This document shows, piece after piece, positions 26,582 through 36,122 of a stretch of 64,000 nt of DNA (positions within the stretch are counted from its first letter, which is position 1; each line of letters opens with the position of its first letter). The notes beneath the pieces are model-generated. The model was not told the DNA's origin and did not search any database. It saw only the letters and a program-made list of their open reading frames with translations. Position numbers and translations under genes: made by a program. The stretch lies in the NCBI RefSeq assembly GCF_030811685.1, contig NZ_JAUSRF010000023.1:1-64000 (forward strand), in the 5' to 3' direction. This DNA comes from Neorhizobium huautlense (GTDB lineage: Bacteria > Pseudomonadota > Alphaproteobacteria > Rhizobiales > Rhizobiaceae).

Positions 26582-27151
26582 TTAATGGACCGCCGCCCAT
26601 TCGCGAGCCAGCGCGGCATACACATATTCATCGCCCCACTCGCCGTTAAACCGATCGTTTTCGATCAGATGTGCCTCACGCCGCAGACCCAGCCGCTCGA
26701 CGATGCCGACCGAGCCTTTGTTGCGGCTGTCTAACCGGGCAAAAATGCGATGAAAACCAAAGGCTTCGAAACCTACGCTAATCATCGCCGACACGGCTTC
26801 CGTCGCATAACCTTTTCCGCCGTAATCGGGATGGAAAACGTAACCGACCTCGGCCTGCAGCGCGGCTTTGTTGGCAAGCTTCAGCATAACATCACCGATC
26901 AGGGCGCCATCATCTTTCCGGGTGACGGCGAAGTGAAAATCGTCGCCGTCGTTTTCAAACGGCGCCTCCAGCAATTTTGCGAATTTTTCCTCCAACACAG
27001 TACCGGTCGAGGGCGTGGCATAGAGGTAACGATAGACATCCTCGCGCGTGCGGTAGGCAGCGTAACTCTCAAGATCACCGGGCAGAAACTTGCGGAGGAT
27101 GAGACGTTCCGTGGTGACGGAGGTGGGGAGAGACTGAAGGTTCATTGTCAT
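26582..27151 (-). CDS. GNAT-family acetyltransferase (RimJ/RimL-like)
   Basis: A 189-residue protein of the Acetyltransf_3 type. It begins with TERLILRKFLPGDLESYAAY, carries the acetyl-CoA binding loop HPDYGGKGYATEAVSAMI near residue 110 and the typical FGFHRIFARLDSRNKGSVGIVERLGL. Such enzymes acetylate protein N-termini, amino-acid side chains or small molecules, and the substrate cannot be told. There is no signal peptide. It stands 34 bp downstream of the 97-residue hypothetical gene on the same strand and may be the last gene of that transcript. Confidence 0.88.
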   Translation of the reverse strand: MTMNLQSLPTSVTTERLILRKFLPGDLESYAAYRTREDVYRYLYATPSTGTVLEEKFAKLLEAPFENDGDDFHFAVTRKDDGALIGDVMLKLANKAALQAEVGYVFHPDYGGKGYATEAVSAMISVGFEAFGFHRIFARLDSRNKGSVGIVERLGLRREAHLIENDRFNGEWGDEYVYAALAREWAAVH

Positions 27152-27185
27152 TCCGTATGCGTTTTGAAGCGAAGGATGACCACCC

Positions 27186-27479
27186 TCACAGAGAGCCGAC
27201 AGGCCAGCGCGCCAATGTCCGGGCGACCGCCGCCCTCACCTGTTCTTCCGTCGGGTTTTCCACCTCGAAATAGCGTCCAAAACTGGCTGCAAGAGCAGCA
27301 ATATCTGCCGCGGAAAGCGTGGCAAGGCGATCCGGGCCGACCTCATCGCCAAGGACCCTCCAGATGGCCTCGCAGCATTCGTGCGCGGAGGCATCTTCAA
27401 AGGGCAAAGGCGGCGACAGGCACTGGCCGAATTCCTCCCCCATGGCCTGCTCGAAATCCATGCGATCCGTTTCGTTCAT
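27186..27479 (-). CDS. Hypothetical acidic protein
   Basis: From ATG 27479 the protein has 97 residues, soluble, acidic and helical (MNETDRMDFEQAMGEEFGQ, then LATLSAADIAALAASFGRYFEVENPTEEQVRAAVARTLARW). No family was recognised. The earlier start at 27608 adds a serine-rich stretch that overlaps the DUF1467 gene and looks non-coding. It lies 10 bp after the DUF1467 stop in the same direction, so it is probably translated from the same message. Confidence 0.6.
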   Translation of the reverse strand: MNETDRMDFEQAMGEEFGQCLSPPLPFEDASAHECCEAIWRVLGDEVGPDRLATLSAADIAALAASFGRYFEVENPTEEQVRAAVARTLARWPVGSL

Positions 27480-27489
27480 TCTGCGAACC

Positions 27490-27759
27490 TCACCCGAAAT
27501 CCGGCAGAATGACCGGCAGAGAACTGACGCTGATGCCGAAGACATGCGAGGCGAGCATCCAGCCACCATGGATGACGGCAGCGATGAGGCTGGTGACGAG
27601 AACGACACGCAGGCCGCGGAATTTTGCCGGCGCGCTTGCGACCGTGCCGAGCACCACTTCGCCTTCTTCCTGCTGGCTGCGCATGCCGATGGGCAGCACG
27701 ATGAACAAAGTCAGCCACCAGATGACGAAATAGACCGCGAATGTCGACAGGAAAGGCAT
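27490..27759 (-). CDS. DUF1467 family membrane protein
   Basis: An 89-residue protein with two hydrophobic segments, FAVYFVIWWLTLFIVLPIG (residues 7-25) and VVLVTSLIAAVIHGGWMLAS (52-71), separated by the conserved RSQQEEGEVVLGT loop. This is the DUF1467 pattern of Alphaproteobacteria. Function unknown. Its place between mce and proS/lolCD is conserved in Rhizobiales. It is probably co-transcribed with mce, 122 bp upstream. Confidence 0.85.
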   Translation of the reverse strand: MPFLSTFAVYFVIWWLTLFIVLPIGMRSQQEEGEVVLGTVASAPAKFRGLRVVLVTSLIAAVIHGGWMLASHVFGISVSSLPVILPDFG

Positions 27760-27881
27760 TTCTCACTCCTCCATTACCCCGCACCGATTATAGGGGGAAT
27801 GCGCCCAAGCTCAATTGCAGCGATGCATGAAGCGTTTCGGAAAATGATTCCGGCAATGGTGCCAAGCCATTGAATTCGGAT

Positions 27882-28283
27882 TCAAATCTGCTCCAACTCG
27901 GTGAGCGTGCCGGAAAAATCCTTCGGGTGCAGGAAGAGCACTGGCTTGCCATGCGCGCCGATTTTTGGCGTTCCGTCACCCAGCACGCGCAGGCCAAGCG
28001 CCACCGCCCTGTCGCGTGCGGCAAGGATGTCGGGCACCTCGTAACAGACATGATGCATGCCGCCGGCCGGATTTTTTTCGAGAAAGCCAGCAATCGGCGA
28101 GTTTTCGCCGAGCGGTTCCAGCAGCTCCACCTTGGTATTTTCGAGTGTGACGAAAACCACGGTGACGCCGTGCTCCGGCAGGGGGTGCGGATCGGAAACC
28201 GCAGCGCCGAGATTTTTATAGGGCATCGCGGCAGCCGTAAGGTTGGGAACCGCGATGGCGATGTGATTGATACGGCCGAGCAT
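27882..28283 (-). CDS. mce: Methylmalonyl-CoA epimerase
   Basis: A 133-residue VOC-fold enzyme that interconverts (2S)- and (2R)-methylmalonyl-CoA in propionyl-CoA catabolism, between propionyl-CoA carboxylase and methylmalonyl-CoA mutase. The first module starts INHIAIAVPNLTAAAMPYKN with a metal-ligand histidine; the second has GGMHHVCYEVPDI with the second histidine, and metal-site glutamates lie in VELLEPLG and LTELEQI. Length and motifs fit the family well. The enzyme acts in the cytoplasm. The partner genes are not in this window. Confidence 0.92.
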   Translation of the reverse strand: MLGRINHIAIAVPNLTAAAMPYKNLGAAVSDPHPLPEHGVTVVFVTLENTKVELLEPLGENSPIAGFLEKNPAGGMHHVCYEVPDILAARDRAVALGLRVLGDGTPKIGAHGKPVLFLHPKDFSGTLTELEQI

Positions 28284-28445
28284 GGCTTCCTCCCGACAGA
28301 GATTAACCCTGCCATGGCAGGAACAGACAGGACCGCAGCATCTTTATCTCCCGTCGACGGGAGAAGCTACAAGATCACGACCACGCTTCAGCCAAGGTCA
28401 CCAATCCTGGTGATGAGGGGCAAAGTCCCTGCCCCACAGATACCC

Positions 28446-28574
28446 TCAGCGAACCACACTCACCGTGGTCGCAGCCATTTCGGCGGTGCTGTCCTGCGTT
28501 ACCGAAGCAACGAACACGATCGCCAACAGCGCCGCGCAGATAACGGCGGCGCCCAGGAAATTTCCAGGTCTCAT
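28446..28574 (-). CDS. Small 42-residue membrane protein
   Basis: A 43-codon frame, stop included, starting at ATG 28574 with GGAGA placed 7 nt upstream (an ATG at 28580 is too close to that site). The product has a short basic start (MRPGNFLGAAV), one hydrophobic span (ICAALLAIVFVASV) and a polar tail (TQDSTAEMAATTVSVVR). It could be a single-pass membrane or exported protein. No family was recognised. It lies between rnj and mce on the same strand; the good ribosome-binding site is the main support. Confidence 0.55.
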   Translation of the reverse strand: MRPGNFLGAAVICAALLAIVFVASVTQDSTAEMAATTVSVVR

Positions 28575-28623
28575 TAACATGTCTCCGAATCGTCCCAGCC
28601 AATCGAAGAGCTAACACATGAAA

Positions 28624-28660
28624 ATGGCGCGGAGCTTTCACACATCCGCGCCATCGCATC
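28624..28660 (-). terminator. Terminator of the birA-rnj transcript
   Basis: ATGGCGCGGA (28624-28633) and TCCGCGCCAT (28645-28654) form a perfect 10-bp stem. On the minus strand it is followed by TTTTCA. It lies 46 bp beyond the rnj stop. Confidence 0.75.
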
Positions 28661-28699
28661 ACACAAACGTCAATTCAGGGCCGGTGTGACCCTTTGGAC

Positions 28700-30388
28700 T
28701 CAGAGACGGGTAACAAAAACCGTCACGATCGGCTTTTTGCCCCAGCCGTTATTGGCAGCCGAACGCACAGCACGACGAACGGATTCGCGCAGCATGTCGA
28801 GATCCTTGCGGCGCGCGCGCGGGATGCTTTCGACGGCGCCAAGAACCGCATCATAAAGTGTGTCTTCCATGCTCTCGCCCTCGTCATCCACATCCGGCAG
28901 GCCGAACAGGACGATATCGGGGTCAGCAAGAAAATCGTGGCGGCTGTCGAGCAGCACGTTGACCGAGACGTGTCCCACATAGGAGAGCTTGCGGCGATCG
29001 CCGATACCCATCTCCTCGAAATCGCCGATCAGCTTGCCATCCTTGTAGATACGGCCGAAAGGCACATCCGCGATGATTTCGGCCGGGCCCGGAGCGAGAC
29101 GCAGCATGTTGCCGTTGCGCACGCGCGGCACGGTCTTGATGCCGGCGCCGAGCGCCAGATCACGCTGCGACGTCAGGTGCGCGGCTTCGCCGTGAACCGG
29201 CACGAGGATTTCGGGACGGGTCCACTCGTACATTTTCAGGAGTTCGTTGCGGCGCGGGTGACCGGAGACGTGGACGAGCGCCTGGGTATCGGTGACGATG
29301 TTGACGCCCTGCTCGATCAGGCCGTTCATGATCTCGAGGATCGGCTTTTCATTGCCGGGAATGGTGCGCGAGGAAAACACCACCGTATCGCCGGCGGCAA
29401 GTGCGACATTGCGCATCTCGTCACGCGACAGTTTTGCCAGCGCTGCGCGCGGCTCGCCCTGGCTGCCGGTGAGGATGACCACGACCTTGTCGCGCGGGAT
29501 ATAACCGAATTCATCCTCGGCGATGAAAGGCTTGATGTCATCCATGATGCCGATGTCGCGGGCGACGGAGACAACGCGCTTCAGCGACGAGCCGAGCAGC
29601 AGGACTTCCCGACCCGCGGCTTCTGCGGCAAGCGCGATGGAGCGGATGCGGCCGACATTCGACGAGAAGGTGGTGACGGCGACGCGGCCTTCGGCGGCCT
29701 CGATGACTTTCTGCAGGCCTCTCGACACTTCCTCTTCGGACGGCGAGATGCCATCACGCATGGCGTTGGTCGAGTCGCACATGACGGCGAGAACGCCTTC
29801 GTCGCCGATGGCGCGGAAACGGTCTTCGTCGGTCAGCGGGCCGAGCGACGGGTTATGGTCGATTTTCCAGTCGCCGGTGTGGATGACATTGCCGAGCGGC
29901 GTGCGGATGACCAGCGACATCGGCTCGGGAATGGAATGGTTGACGCCGACGGCCTCGACTTCGAACGGCCCGACATTGATGCGGTCGCCGGCCTTGAAGA
30001 TGGTGATCGGGATTTCGGCGCGGGTGCCTTCGTAATTACGCTTGGCTTCCAGCATGCCGGCGGTGAACGGCGAGGCATAGACCGGCACGTTGAGGCCCGG
30101 CCAGATGTCGTTCAACGCGCCATAATGGTCTTCATGCGCGTGGGTGATGAAGATGCCCTTGAGGTTCTTCTTCTTGTCGGCGAGGAAGCGGACATCGGGC
30201 AGTACCAGATCGACACCCGGCAGGTCGGGGCCTGGGAAGGTAACGCCGCAATCGACCATGATCCACTGGCGGGTTGCCTCGGGGCCAAAGCCGTAGAGCG
30301 CGAGGTTCATGCCGATCTCGCCTACGCCGCCCAGCGGCAAAAATACCAGTTCGTCCTTGGAGGCCATATTGTCCTGTTTCCGATTCAT
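28700..30388 (-). CDS. rnj: Ribonuclease J
   Basis: A 562-residue metallo-beta-lactamase/beta-CASP ribonuclease. The zinc motif is THAHEDH (H83, H85, D87, H88), with further ligands in VIHTGDWKID and VSGHPRRNELLKM, and the beta-CASP region includes GSSLKRVVSVARDIG. RNase J has 5'-3' exonuclease and endonuclease activity and matures rRNA and mRNA in Alphaproteobacteria. The start at 30388 overlaps the birA stop (ATGA). A second ATG at 30367 is also possible. It is the downstream partner of birA. Confidence 0.94.
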   Translation of the reverse strand: MNRKQDNMASKDELVFLPLGGVGEIGMNLALYGFGPEATRQWIMVDCGVTFPGPDLPGVDLVLPDVRFLADKKKNLKGIFITHAHEDHYGALNDIWPGLNVPVYASPFTAGMLEAKRNYEGTRAEIPITIFKAGDRINVGPFEVEAVGVNHSIPEPMSLVIRTPLGNVIHTGDWKIDHNPSLGPLTDEDRFRAIGDEGVLAVMCDSTNAMRDGISPSEEEVSRGLQKVIEAAEGRVAVTTFSSNVGRIRSIALAAEAAGREVLLLGSSLKRVVSVARDIGIMDDIKPFIAEDEFGYIPRDKVVVILTGSQGEPRAALAKLSRDEMRNVALAAGDTVVFSSRTIPGNEKPILEIMNGLIEQGVNIVTDTQALVHVSGHPRRNELLKMYEWTRPEILVPVHGEAAHLTSQRDLALGAGIKTVPRVRNGNMLRLAPGPAEIIADVPFGRIYKDGKLIGDFEEMGIGDRRKLSYVGHVSVNVLLDSRHDFLADPDIVLFGLPDVDDEGESMEDTLYDAVLGAVESIPRARRKDLDMLRESVRRAVRSAANNGWGKKPIVTVFVTRL

Positions 30389-31143
30389 GCAAAAAATACG
30401 TCGCCGGCAGCTATGGGCATAAGTTCGGTGCCCGTGTCCAGCATCAGCAAGCCTTTATCATCAATTCCGGCAAAGCGCCCGGAAATCGAGTGATTCGGCA
30501 GATTGACGGTGATCTTCTCACCGATGCCGCAGGCGACGCCACGCCACTGCGCCGTGATTTCGGCAATACCAAGGCCTTCGTTCCACACACCCAGAACCTG
30601 CGCCATCTCCTTGTAAAGATGCGCGAAAATCTCATCCGCCGTGGCTGTGACGCCGTAATCTTCAAGCGAGGCAACGGCGTATTGAGCGCTATCCGGCTTG
30701 TGGCGGATATTGATGCCGATACCGATGACGAGAGCGCCTTTTCCGTTCGCCAACATTTCCGCTTCGAGCAATATGCCGCAGGTTTTCCTGCGTTCTATCA
30801 AGATATCGTTCGGCCATTTGACCTCGACCGGTGGCGTACCGGGCGGCATCACGGCTGCAATGGCGTTGCGGACGGCAAGGGCGACAGCCAGCGGAAGCGA
30901 GGCGGTGCGTTCGATCGGCGCGGGGTCGATCAACAGGAGCGTGGCGTAAAGATTGCCGGTCTCAGACGTCCATGCCCTCCCTCTACGACCACGCCCGGCG
31001 TTTTGGCGCCGGGCGGTGATCCAGAGAAGACCTTGGTCTCCTGCCCTCGCAGCTGCGAGGGCATCTGTATTTGTGGAGCCGACTTCATCCAGCGCGATAT
31101 GCCTGAAGGCTTCGAGCGGGAAGCGGCGTCTGTCTTGCATCAT
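30385..31143 (-). CDS. birA: Biotin--[acetyl-CoA-carboxylase] ligase
   Basis: From ATG 31143 the enzyme has 252 residues. It lacks the N-terminal DNA-binding domain of E. coli BirA, so it is a monofunctional ligase and not a biotin-operon repressor. The biotinyl-AMP loop GRGRRGRAW is at residues 50-58, and the catalytic lysine is K109 in EVKWPNDIL. It attaches biotin to carboxylase carrier domains. The start overlaps the nuoN stop region and the stop overlaps rnj, so the gene belongs to the tail of the nuo operon. The longer frame up to 31278 runs inside nuoN and is not credible. Confidence 0.92.
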   Translation of the reverse strand: MMQDRRRFPLEAFRHIALDEVGSTNTDALAAARAGDQGLLWITARRQNAGRGRRGRAWTSETGNLYATLLLIDPAPIERTASLPLAVALAVRNAIAAVMPPGTPPVEVKWPNDILIERRKTCGILLEAEMLANGKGALVIGIGINIRHKPDSAQYAVASLEDYGVTATADEIFAHLYKEMAQVLGVWNEGLGIAEITAQWRGVACGIGEKITVNLPNHSISGRFAGIDDKGLLMLDTGTELMPIAAGDVFFA

Positions 31144-31144
31144 C

Positions 31145-32587
31145 TCAGAAGAAGGACTTTGCTGCCGCAGATGCTGCCGTGCCGACCGGACCGCCGAACA
31201 GCACGTAGGCCGTGACGAACAGACCGGAGAAACCGAAGACCAGCTTGAGCAGGCCGGGCGTGCGGGCAAATTCGCCAACCGGCTTGTCGAACCACATCAG
31301 CTTCACGACGCGCAGGTAGTAGTACGCACCGACGACCGAGGAGAGCACGCCGATGACGGCAAGCGCGTAAAGCTTGGCTTCGATGGCAGCGAGGAAGACA
31401 AAATACTTGGCGAAGAAACCGGCGAGCGGCGGAATGCCGGCAAGCGAGAACATCAGCGCGGTCAGAACCAGCGCCATGAACGGACGCGTGGAAGAAAGAC
31501 CAGCCAGATCATCCACCGCTTCGACGGCAGTACCGTCAGCGCGGCGCATCGACATGATGCAGGCAAAGGTTCCAAGCGTCATGACCATGTAGATCAGCAT
31601 GTAAAGCGCGATCGAGGACACACCGGTTTCCGAACCCGCGGCCAGACCGACGAGCGCGTAACCCATGTGACCGATGGAGGAATAGGCCATCAGTCGCTTG
31701 ATGTTTTTCTGGCCGATGGCCGCAAACGAACCGAGCAGCATGGAAGCGATCGCGATGAAGACGACGACCTGGCGCCAATCGGCAACGACCGGGATGAAGG
31801 CGTCGGACACGATGCGCACCAGGATGGCCATGGCGGCGACCTTGGGGCCGGAAGCGAAGAAGGCGGTGACGGGGGTCGGCGCACCTTCATAAACGTCCGG
31901 CGTCCACATGTGGAACGGCACGGCCGAGATCTTGAACGCCAGACCGGCGAGAACGAAGACCAGACCGAAAACGAGGCCGAGCGAACGGGTTTCCTGGCTG
32001 AGAACCTGGGCGATCTGTTCGAAGCCGGTATTGCCGGTGAAACCATAGACCAGCGACATGCCGTAAAGCAGCATGCCGGAGGACAGCGCGCCGAGAACGA
32101 AATATTTGAGGCCGGCTTCCGTCGAACGGATGCTGTCGCGGTTGAAGGCGGCAACGACATAAAGCGACAGCGACATCAACTCGAGGCCGAGATAGAGCGC
32201 GATCAGGTCGTTGGCCGAGATCAAGAGCATCATGCCGAGCGTGGCAAGCAGGACGAGAACCGGAAATTCCGGCTTGTCGATCTGGTCGGACTTGGCATTG
32301 GCGAAGGTCATCAGCAGCGCGACGATCGAACCGAACAGCGCGGTTGCCTTCATGAAGCGGGCAAAGCCGTCCATCATGAACGCGCCGTTATAGGCTTCGC
32401 CTGCCGGGGCCACGAAGATGATCATGACGAGCGCCACGATCATGACGGCAATGGTGAGGCCGGTTACCAGCGGCGACGAGCGGTCGCCACTGAAGACGCC
32501 GATCATCAGGAGCGCCAGCGCACCGAGCGCCAGAAGAACTTCCGGGCTCGAGATCTGCAGGCTGGCAAGGAGTAGTTCAGCGGTCAT
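31145..32587 (-). CDS. nuoN: NADH-quinone oxidoreductase subunit N
   Basis: A 480-residue antiporter-like proton-channel subunit with about 14 membrane segments. The family region LALYLGLELMSLSLYVVAAF near residue 115 holds the conserved glutamate of TM5, and lysines occur in VAAMAILVRI and RLMAYSSIGHMGYAL. It is one of three large proton-pumping subunits in the membrane arm of complex I. It closes the nuo series and runs directly into birA. Confidence 0.95.
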   Translation of the reverse strand: MTAELLLASLQISSPEVLLALGALALLMIGVFSGDRSSPLVTGLTIAVMIVALVMIIFVAPAGEAYNGAFMMDGFARFMKATALFGSIVALLMTFANAKSDQIDKPEFPVLVLLATLGMMLLISANDLIALYLGLELMSLSLYVVAAFNRDSIRSTEAGLKYFVLGALSSGMLLYGMSLVYGFTGNTGFEQIAQVLSQETRSLGLVFGLVFVLAGLAFKISAVPFHMWTPDVYEGAPTPVTAFFASGPKVAAMAILVRIVSDAFIPVVADWRQVVVFIAIASMLLGSFAAIGQKNIKRLMAYSSIGHMGYALVGLAAGSETGVSSIALYMLIYMVMTLGTFACIMSMRRADGTAVEAVDDLAGLSSTRPFMALVLTALMFSLAGIPPLAGFFAKYFVFLAAIEAKLYALAVIGVLSSVVGAYYYLRVVKLMWFDKPVGEFARTPGLLKLVFGFSGLFVTAYVLFGGPVGTAASAAAKSFF

Positions 32588-32603
32588 ATCAGTCCGTCCC
32601 GTC

Positions 32604-34118
32604 TCAGTGCGTTACTGCGAGCGCAAGCTTTTGCGCTGCCTGCAGGGCTGCCGAGTAATTGTTGACCAGCGCGTCGATCGACGCGGCAGTCACGTCGAAT
32701 ACCGGCGCCGGATAGAAGCCGAAGAAGATGGTGAGCGCAATCAGCGGGTAAAGAAGGATTTTCTCACGCGTTGAAAGGTCCAGCAACTGCTTGAGGTTTT
32801 CCTTCTCCAGCGCACCGAACAGAACCCGGCGGTAGAGCCACAGAGCGTAGCAGGCCGACAGGATGACACCGGTAGCGGCAAACAGGGCCACCCAGGTATT
32901 GACGCGGAAGACGCCGATGATGGTCAGGAACTCGCCGATGAAGCCAGACGTACCCGGCAGGCCGACATTGGCCATGGTGAAGATCATCATCGCCACGGCG
33001 TATTTCGGCATGTTGTTGACGAGACCGCCGTAAGCGGAGATCTCGCGGGTGTGCAGGCGGTCATAAACGACGCCGACGCAAAGGAAGAGCGCGCCGGACA
33101 CGATACCGTGCGACAGCATCTGGAACACCGCACCCTGCACGCCCTGCGTATTGGCGGCAAAGATACCCATGGTCACGTAGCCCATGTGGGCAACCGACGA
33201 ATAGGCAATCAGCTTCTTGATGTCGTCCTGCATCATCGCGACCAGCGAGGTGTAAATGATGGCGATGACGGACAGCGCGAACACCATCGGCGCAAAATAG
33301 TCCGACGCCAGCGGGAACATCTGCAGCAGGATACGGATCATGCCGTAACCGCCGAGCTTCAGCATGACGCCTGCCAGGATGACCGAACCTGCGGTCGGAG
33401 CCTGAACGTGCGCATCCGGAAGCCAGGTATGGACCGGCCACATCGGCATCTTGACAGCGAAGGCGGCGAAGCAGGCAAGGAAAAGCCAGGTCTGCATGCC
33501 GGCAGGGAAGCCGTGCTTCAGCAGTTCGACGATGTCGGTCGTGCCGGCGTTCCAGTACATGGCCATGATGGCGAGCATCATGAGAACCGAACCGAGCAGC
33601 GTGTAGAGGAAGAGCTTGTAGGATGCGTAGACGCGATCCTTGCCGCCCCAGACGCCGATGATGATGAACATCGGGATCAGGGTCGCTTCGAAGAATACGT
33701 AGAACAGAACGATGTCAAGCGAGACGAACACGCCGGTCATCGCCACCTGCAGGAGCAGGAAGGAGATCATGTATTCCTTGATGCGGTGTTCGATCGATTC
33801 CCAGCTTGCCAGCACGCAAAAGGGCATGAGGAAAGTGGTGAGGATGACGAACAGCATGGAAATGCCATCGACGCCGAGATGGTAGGAAATGCCGGTGCCG
33901 AGCCATTCATGCTTCTCGACCATCTGGAAGCCGGGGTTCGAATTGTCGAAGCCGATCCAGATGAACAGAGACACGATGAAGGTGACGACGGTGGTCGCCA
34001 GCGAGATGTTCAGGACATTGCGGCGGCCGTTCGCGCCCTCCTGCCCGGTGAGGAGCAGGAGCACCACGCCGACCAGCGGCAGGAAGGTGACCGTTGAAAG
34101 AATGGGCCAATCGGTCAT
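32604..34118 (-). CDS. nuoM: NADH-quinone oxidoreductase subunit M
   Basis: From ATG 34118 the subunit has 504 residues. It is the second antiporter-like proton channel of complex I. Typical motifs are FYVFFEATLIPMFIIIGVWG with the TM5 glutamate, WPVHTWLPDAHVQAP and KKLIAYSSVAHMGYVTMG with the channel lysines. The nuoL stop and this start overlap as TGATG, giving translational coupling. The extra nine residues of the longer frame precede this start and are rejected. nuoN begins 16 bp after its stop. Confidence 0.95.
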   Translation of the reverse strand: MTDWPILSTVTFLPLVGVVLLLLTGQEGANGRRNVLNISLATTVVTFIVSLFIWIGFDNSNPGFQMVEKHEWLGTGISYHLGVDGISMLFVILTTFLMPFCVLASWESIEHRIKEYMISFLLLQVAMTGVFVSLDIVLFYVFFEATLIPMFIIIGVWGGKDRVYASYKLFLYTLLGSVLMMLAIMAMYWNAGTTDIVELLKHGFPAGMQTWLFLACFAAFAVKMPMWPVHTWLPDAHVQAPTAGSVILAGVMLKLGGYGMIRILLQMFPLASDYFAPMVFALSVIAIIYTSLVAMMQDDIKKLIAYSSVAHMGYVTMGIFAANTQGVQGAVFQMLSHGIVSGALFLCVGVVYDRLHTREISAYGGLVNNMPKYAVAMMIFTMANVGLPGTSGFIGEFLTIIGVFRVNTWVALFAATGVILSACYALWLYRRVLFGALEKENLKQLLDLSTREKILLYPLIALTIFFGFYPAPVFDVTAASIDALVNNYSAALQAAQKLALAVTH

Positions 34119-36115
34119 CAGAAGGAACTCCCGAGCATCATCCATGTGACGAGGGCGGCGATGCCGATCAGCATCGCAAACGCGTAGTGATAAAGGTAGC
34201 CGGACTGCAGACGCACGACATTGCGCGTAACGTCGACAACACGGGCGGCGATGCCGTTCGGGCCATAGGCGTCGATGACGGCGACGTCACCCTTCTTCCA
34301 CAGGAAGCGGCCGAGTGCCTTTGCCGAACGAACGAACAGGAAGTCGTAGAGTTCGTCAAAATACCACTTGTTGAGCAGGAACTGGTAGAGGCCCTGCTGC
34401 GAAGCGGCCAGACGCTTCGGGGTTTCCGGCGACTTGATGTAGAAATACCAGGCGGTGACGAGACCGATCAGCATGGCGATGAACGGTGCAAGAGCAACGA
34501 GCGCCGGCACGTGGTGGAATTCGTGCAGCAGTTCGTTGTGCTCGGACGTGAACAGCGCCCCCGACCAGAACATTTCGTATTCGTGACCGTAGAAATATTC
34601 CTTGAAGACCACACCGGCAACAACCGCACCAACGGCAAGGATGTAGAGCGGCACCAGCATGACCTGCGGGCTTTCATGCACGTGGTGCATGACCTCGTGG
34701 CTCGCACGCGGCTTGCCGAAGAAGGTGAGGAACATCAGGCGCCACGAATAGAAGCTCGTGAACATGGCCGCGATCACCAGAAGCGTGAAGGCAAAGCCGG
34801 AAGCCGGCGAATGCGATGCGTAGGTCGCTTCGATGATGAAGTCCTTGGAGAAGAAGCCGGCAAAACCGACCGGCGTGAACGGAATGCCGACGCCGGTAAT
34901 GGCGAGCGTACCGATCAGCATCATCACGAAAGTGACCTTGATGTGCGGACGCAGGCCGCCCATGTGGCGCATGTCCTGCTCACCATCGACGGCATGGATA
35001 ACCGAGCCGGCGCAAAGGAACAGGAGAGCCTTGAAGAAGGCGTGCGTGAACAGGTGGAAAACGGCTGCGCCATAAGCGCCGACGCCGAGCGCAACGAACA
35101 TGTAACCGAGCTGCGAGCAGGTCGAATACGCGATGACGCGCTTGATGTCGTTCTGCACGAGGCCGACGGTGGCCGCGAAGAAGGCGGTGATGGCACCGAT
35201 GATGGTGACGACCAGCAGCGCATCCGGCGACAGTTCGAAGATCGGCGACATGCGGGCGACGAGGAAAACGCCGGCGGTGACCATGGTTGCGGCGTGAATG
35301 AGGGCCGAAACCGGGGTCGGGCCTTCCATCGCGTCCGGCAGCCAGGTGTGCAGCAGGAACTGCGCCGACTTACCCATCGCACCCATGAAGAGCAGGAGGC
35401 AGGTGACGGTGATCGCCGTGCTTCTGGTCAGTTCCATGCCGAAGAAGTTGGCAACGATCACGTTGGCGTCGCTTGCACCTTCATGCGGCATGTAGGTCGC
35501 GGCTGTGGCGAAGATGGTTTCGAAATTGATCGAACCGAACAGCACGAAGACGCAGCCGATGCCGAGGATGAAACCGAAGTCACCGACGCGGTTGACGATG
35601 AAGGCCTTCATGGCGGCAGCAGACGCGGACGGCTTCTTGAACCAGAAACCGATCAGCAGGTAGGACGCCAGACCCACGCCTTCCCAGCCGAAGAACATCT
35701 GCAGCAGGTTGTCGGCGGTGATGAGCATCAGCATCGCGAAGGTGAAGAGCGACAGGTACGCGAAGAAACGCGGACGATGCTCGTCGTGATGCATGTAGCC
35801 GATCGAATAGAGATGCACGAGCGTAGACACGGTGTTGACCACGACGAACATGATCGCGCTCAGCGTGTCGATGCGGAAGGTCCATTCGACATCGATGCCG
35901 CCGGACTGGATCCAGCGCATGACGACGGCCTTGACGACCTCGCCCTCGGAATGACCGAGCGCGATATCGAAAAAGACGATCCACGACAGGATTGCCGCGA
36001 CGATCATCAGACCGGTGGTGACGTATTCCGATGCCTTGGCGCCGATCTGACGGCCAAAAAGGCCGGCGATCAGGAAGCCGATCAGGGGAAGAAAGACGAT
36101 TGCCTTGTAGATCAT
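34118..36115 (-). CDS. nuoL: NADH-quinone oxidoreductase subunit L
   Basis: A 665-residue subunit, the most distal proton channel of complex I. It carries the antiporter core (LFTFAMLMLITADNLLQMFFGWEGVG, LLHTWLPDAMEGPTPVSALIHAATMV, KRVIAYSTCSQLGYMFVALGVG) and the C-terminal extension that forms the long lateral helix along the membrane arm, ending in the last membrane segment YAFAMLIGIAALVTWMML. Its start lies 7 bp after the nuoK stop. Confidence 0.95.
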   Translation of the reverse strand: MIYKAIVFLPLIGFLIAGLFGRQIGAKASEYVTTGLMIVAAILSWIVFFDIALGHSEGEVVKAVVMRWIQSGGIDVEWTFRIDTLSAIMFVVVNTVSTLVHLYSIGYMHHDEHRPRFFAYLSLFTFAMLMLITADNLLQMFFGWEGVGLASYLLIGFWFKKPSASAAAMKAFIVNRVGDFGFILGIGCVFVLFGSINFETIFATAATYMPHEGASDANVIVANFFGMELTRSTAITVTCLLLFMGAMGKSAQFLLHTWLPDAMEGPTPVSALIHAATMVTAGVFLVARMSPIFELSPDALLVVTIIGAITAFFAATVGLVQNDIKRVIAYSTCSQLGYMFVALGVGAYGAAVFHLFTHAFFKALLFLCAGSVIHAVDGEQDMRHMGGLRPHIKVTFVMMLIGTLAITGVGIPFTPVGFAGFFSKDFIIEATYASHSPASGFAFTLLVIAAMFTSFYSWRLMFLTFFGKPRASHEVMHHVHESPQVMLVPLYILAVGAVVAGVVFKEYFYGHEYEMFWSGALFTSEHNELLHEFHHVPALVALAPFIAMLIGLVTAWYFYIKSPETPKRLAASQQGLYQFLLNKWYFDELYDFLFVRSAKALGRFLWKKGDVAVIDAYGPNGIAARVVDVTRNVVRLQSGYLYHYAFAMLIGIAALVTWMMLGSSF

Positions 36116-36122
36116 GACCCGA

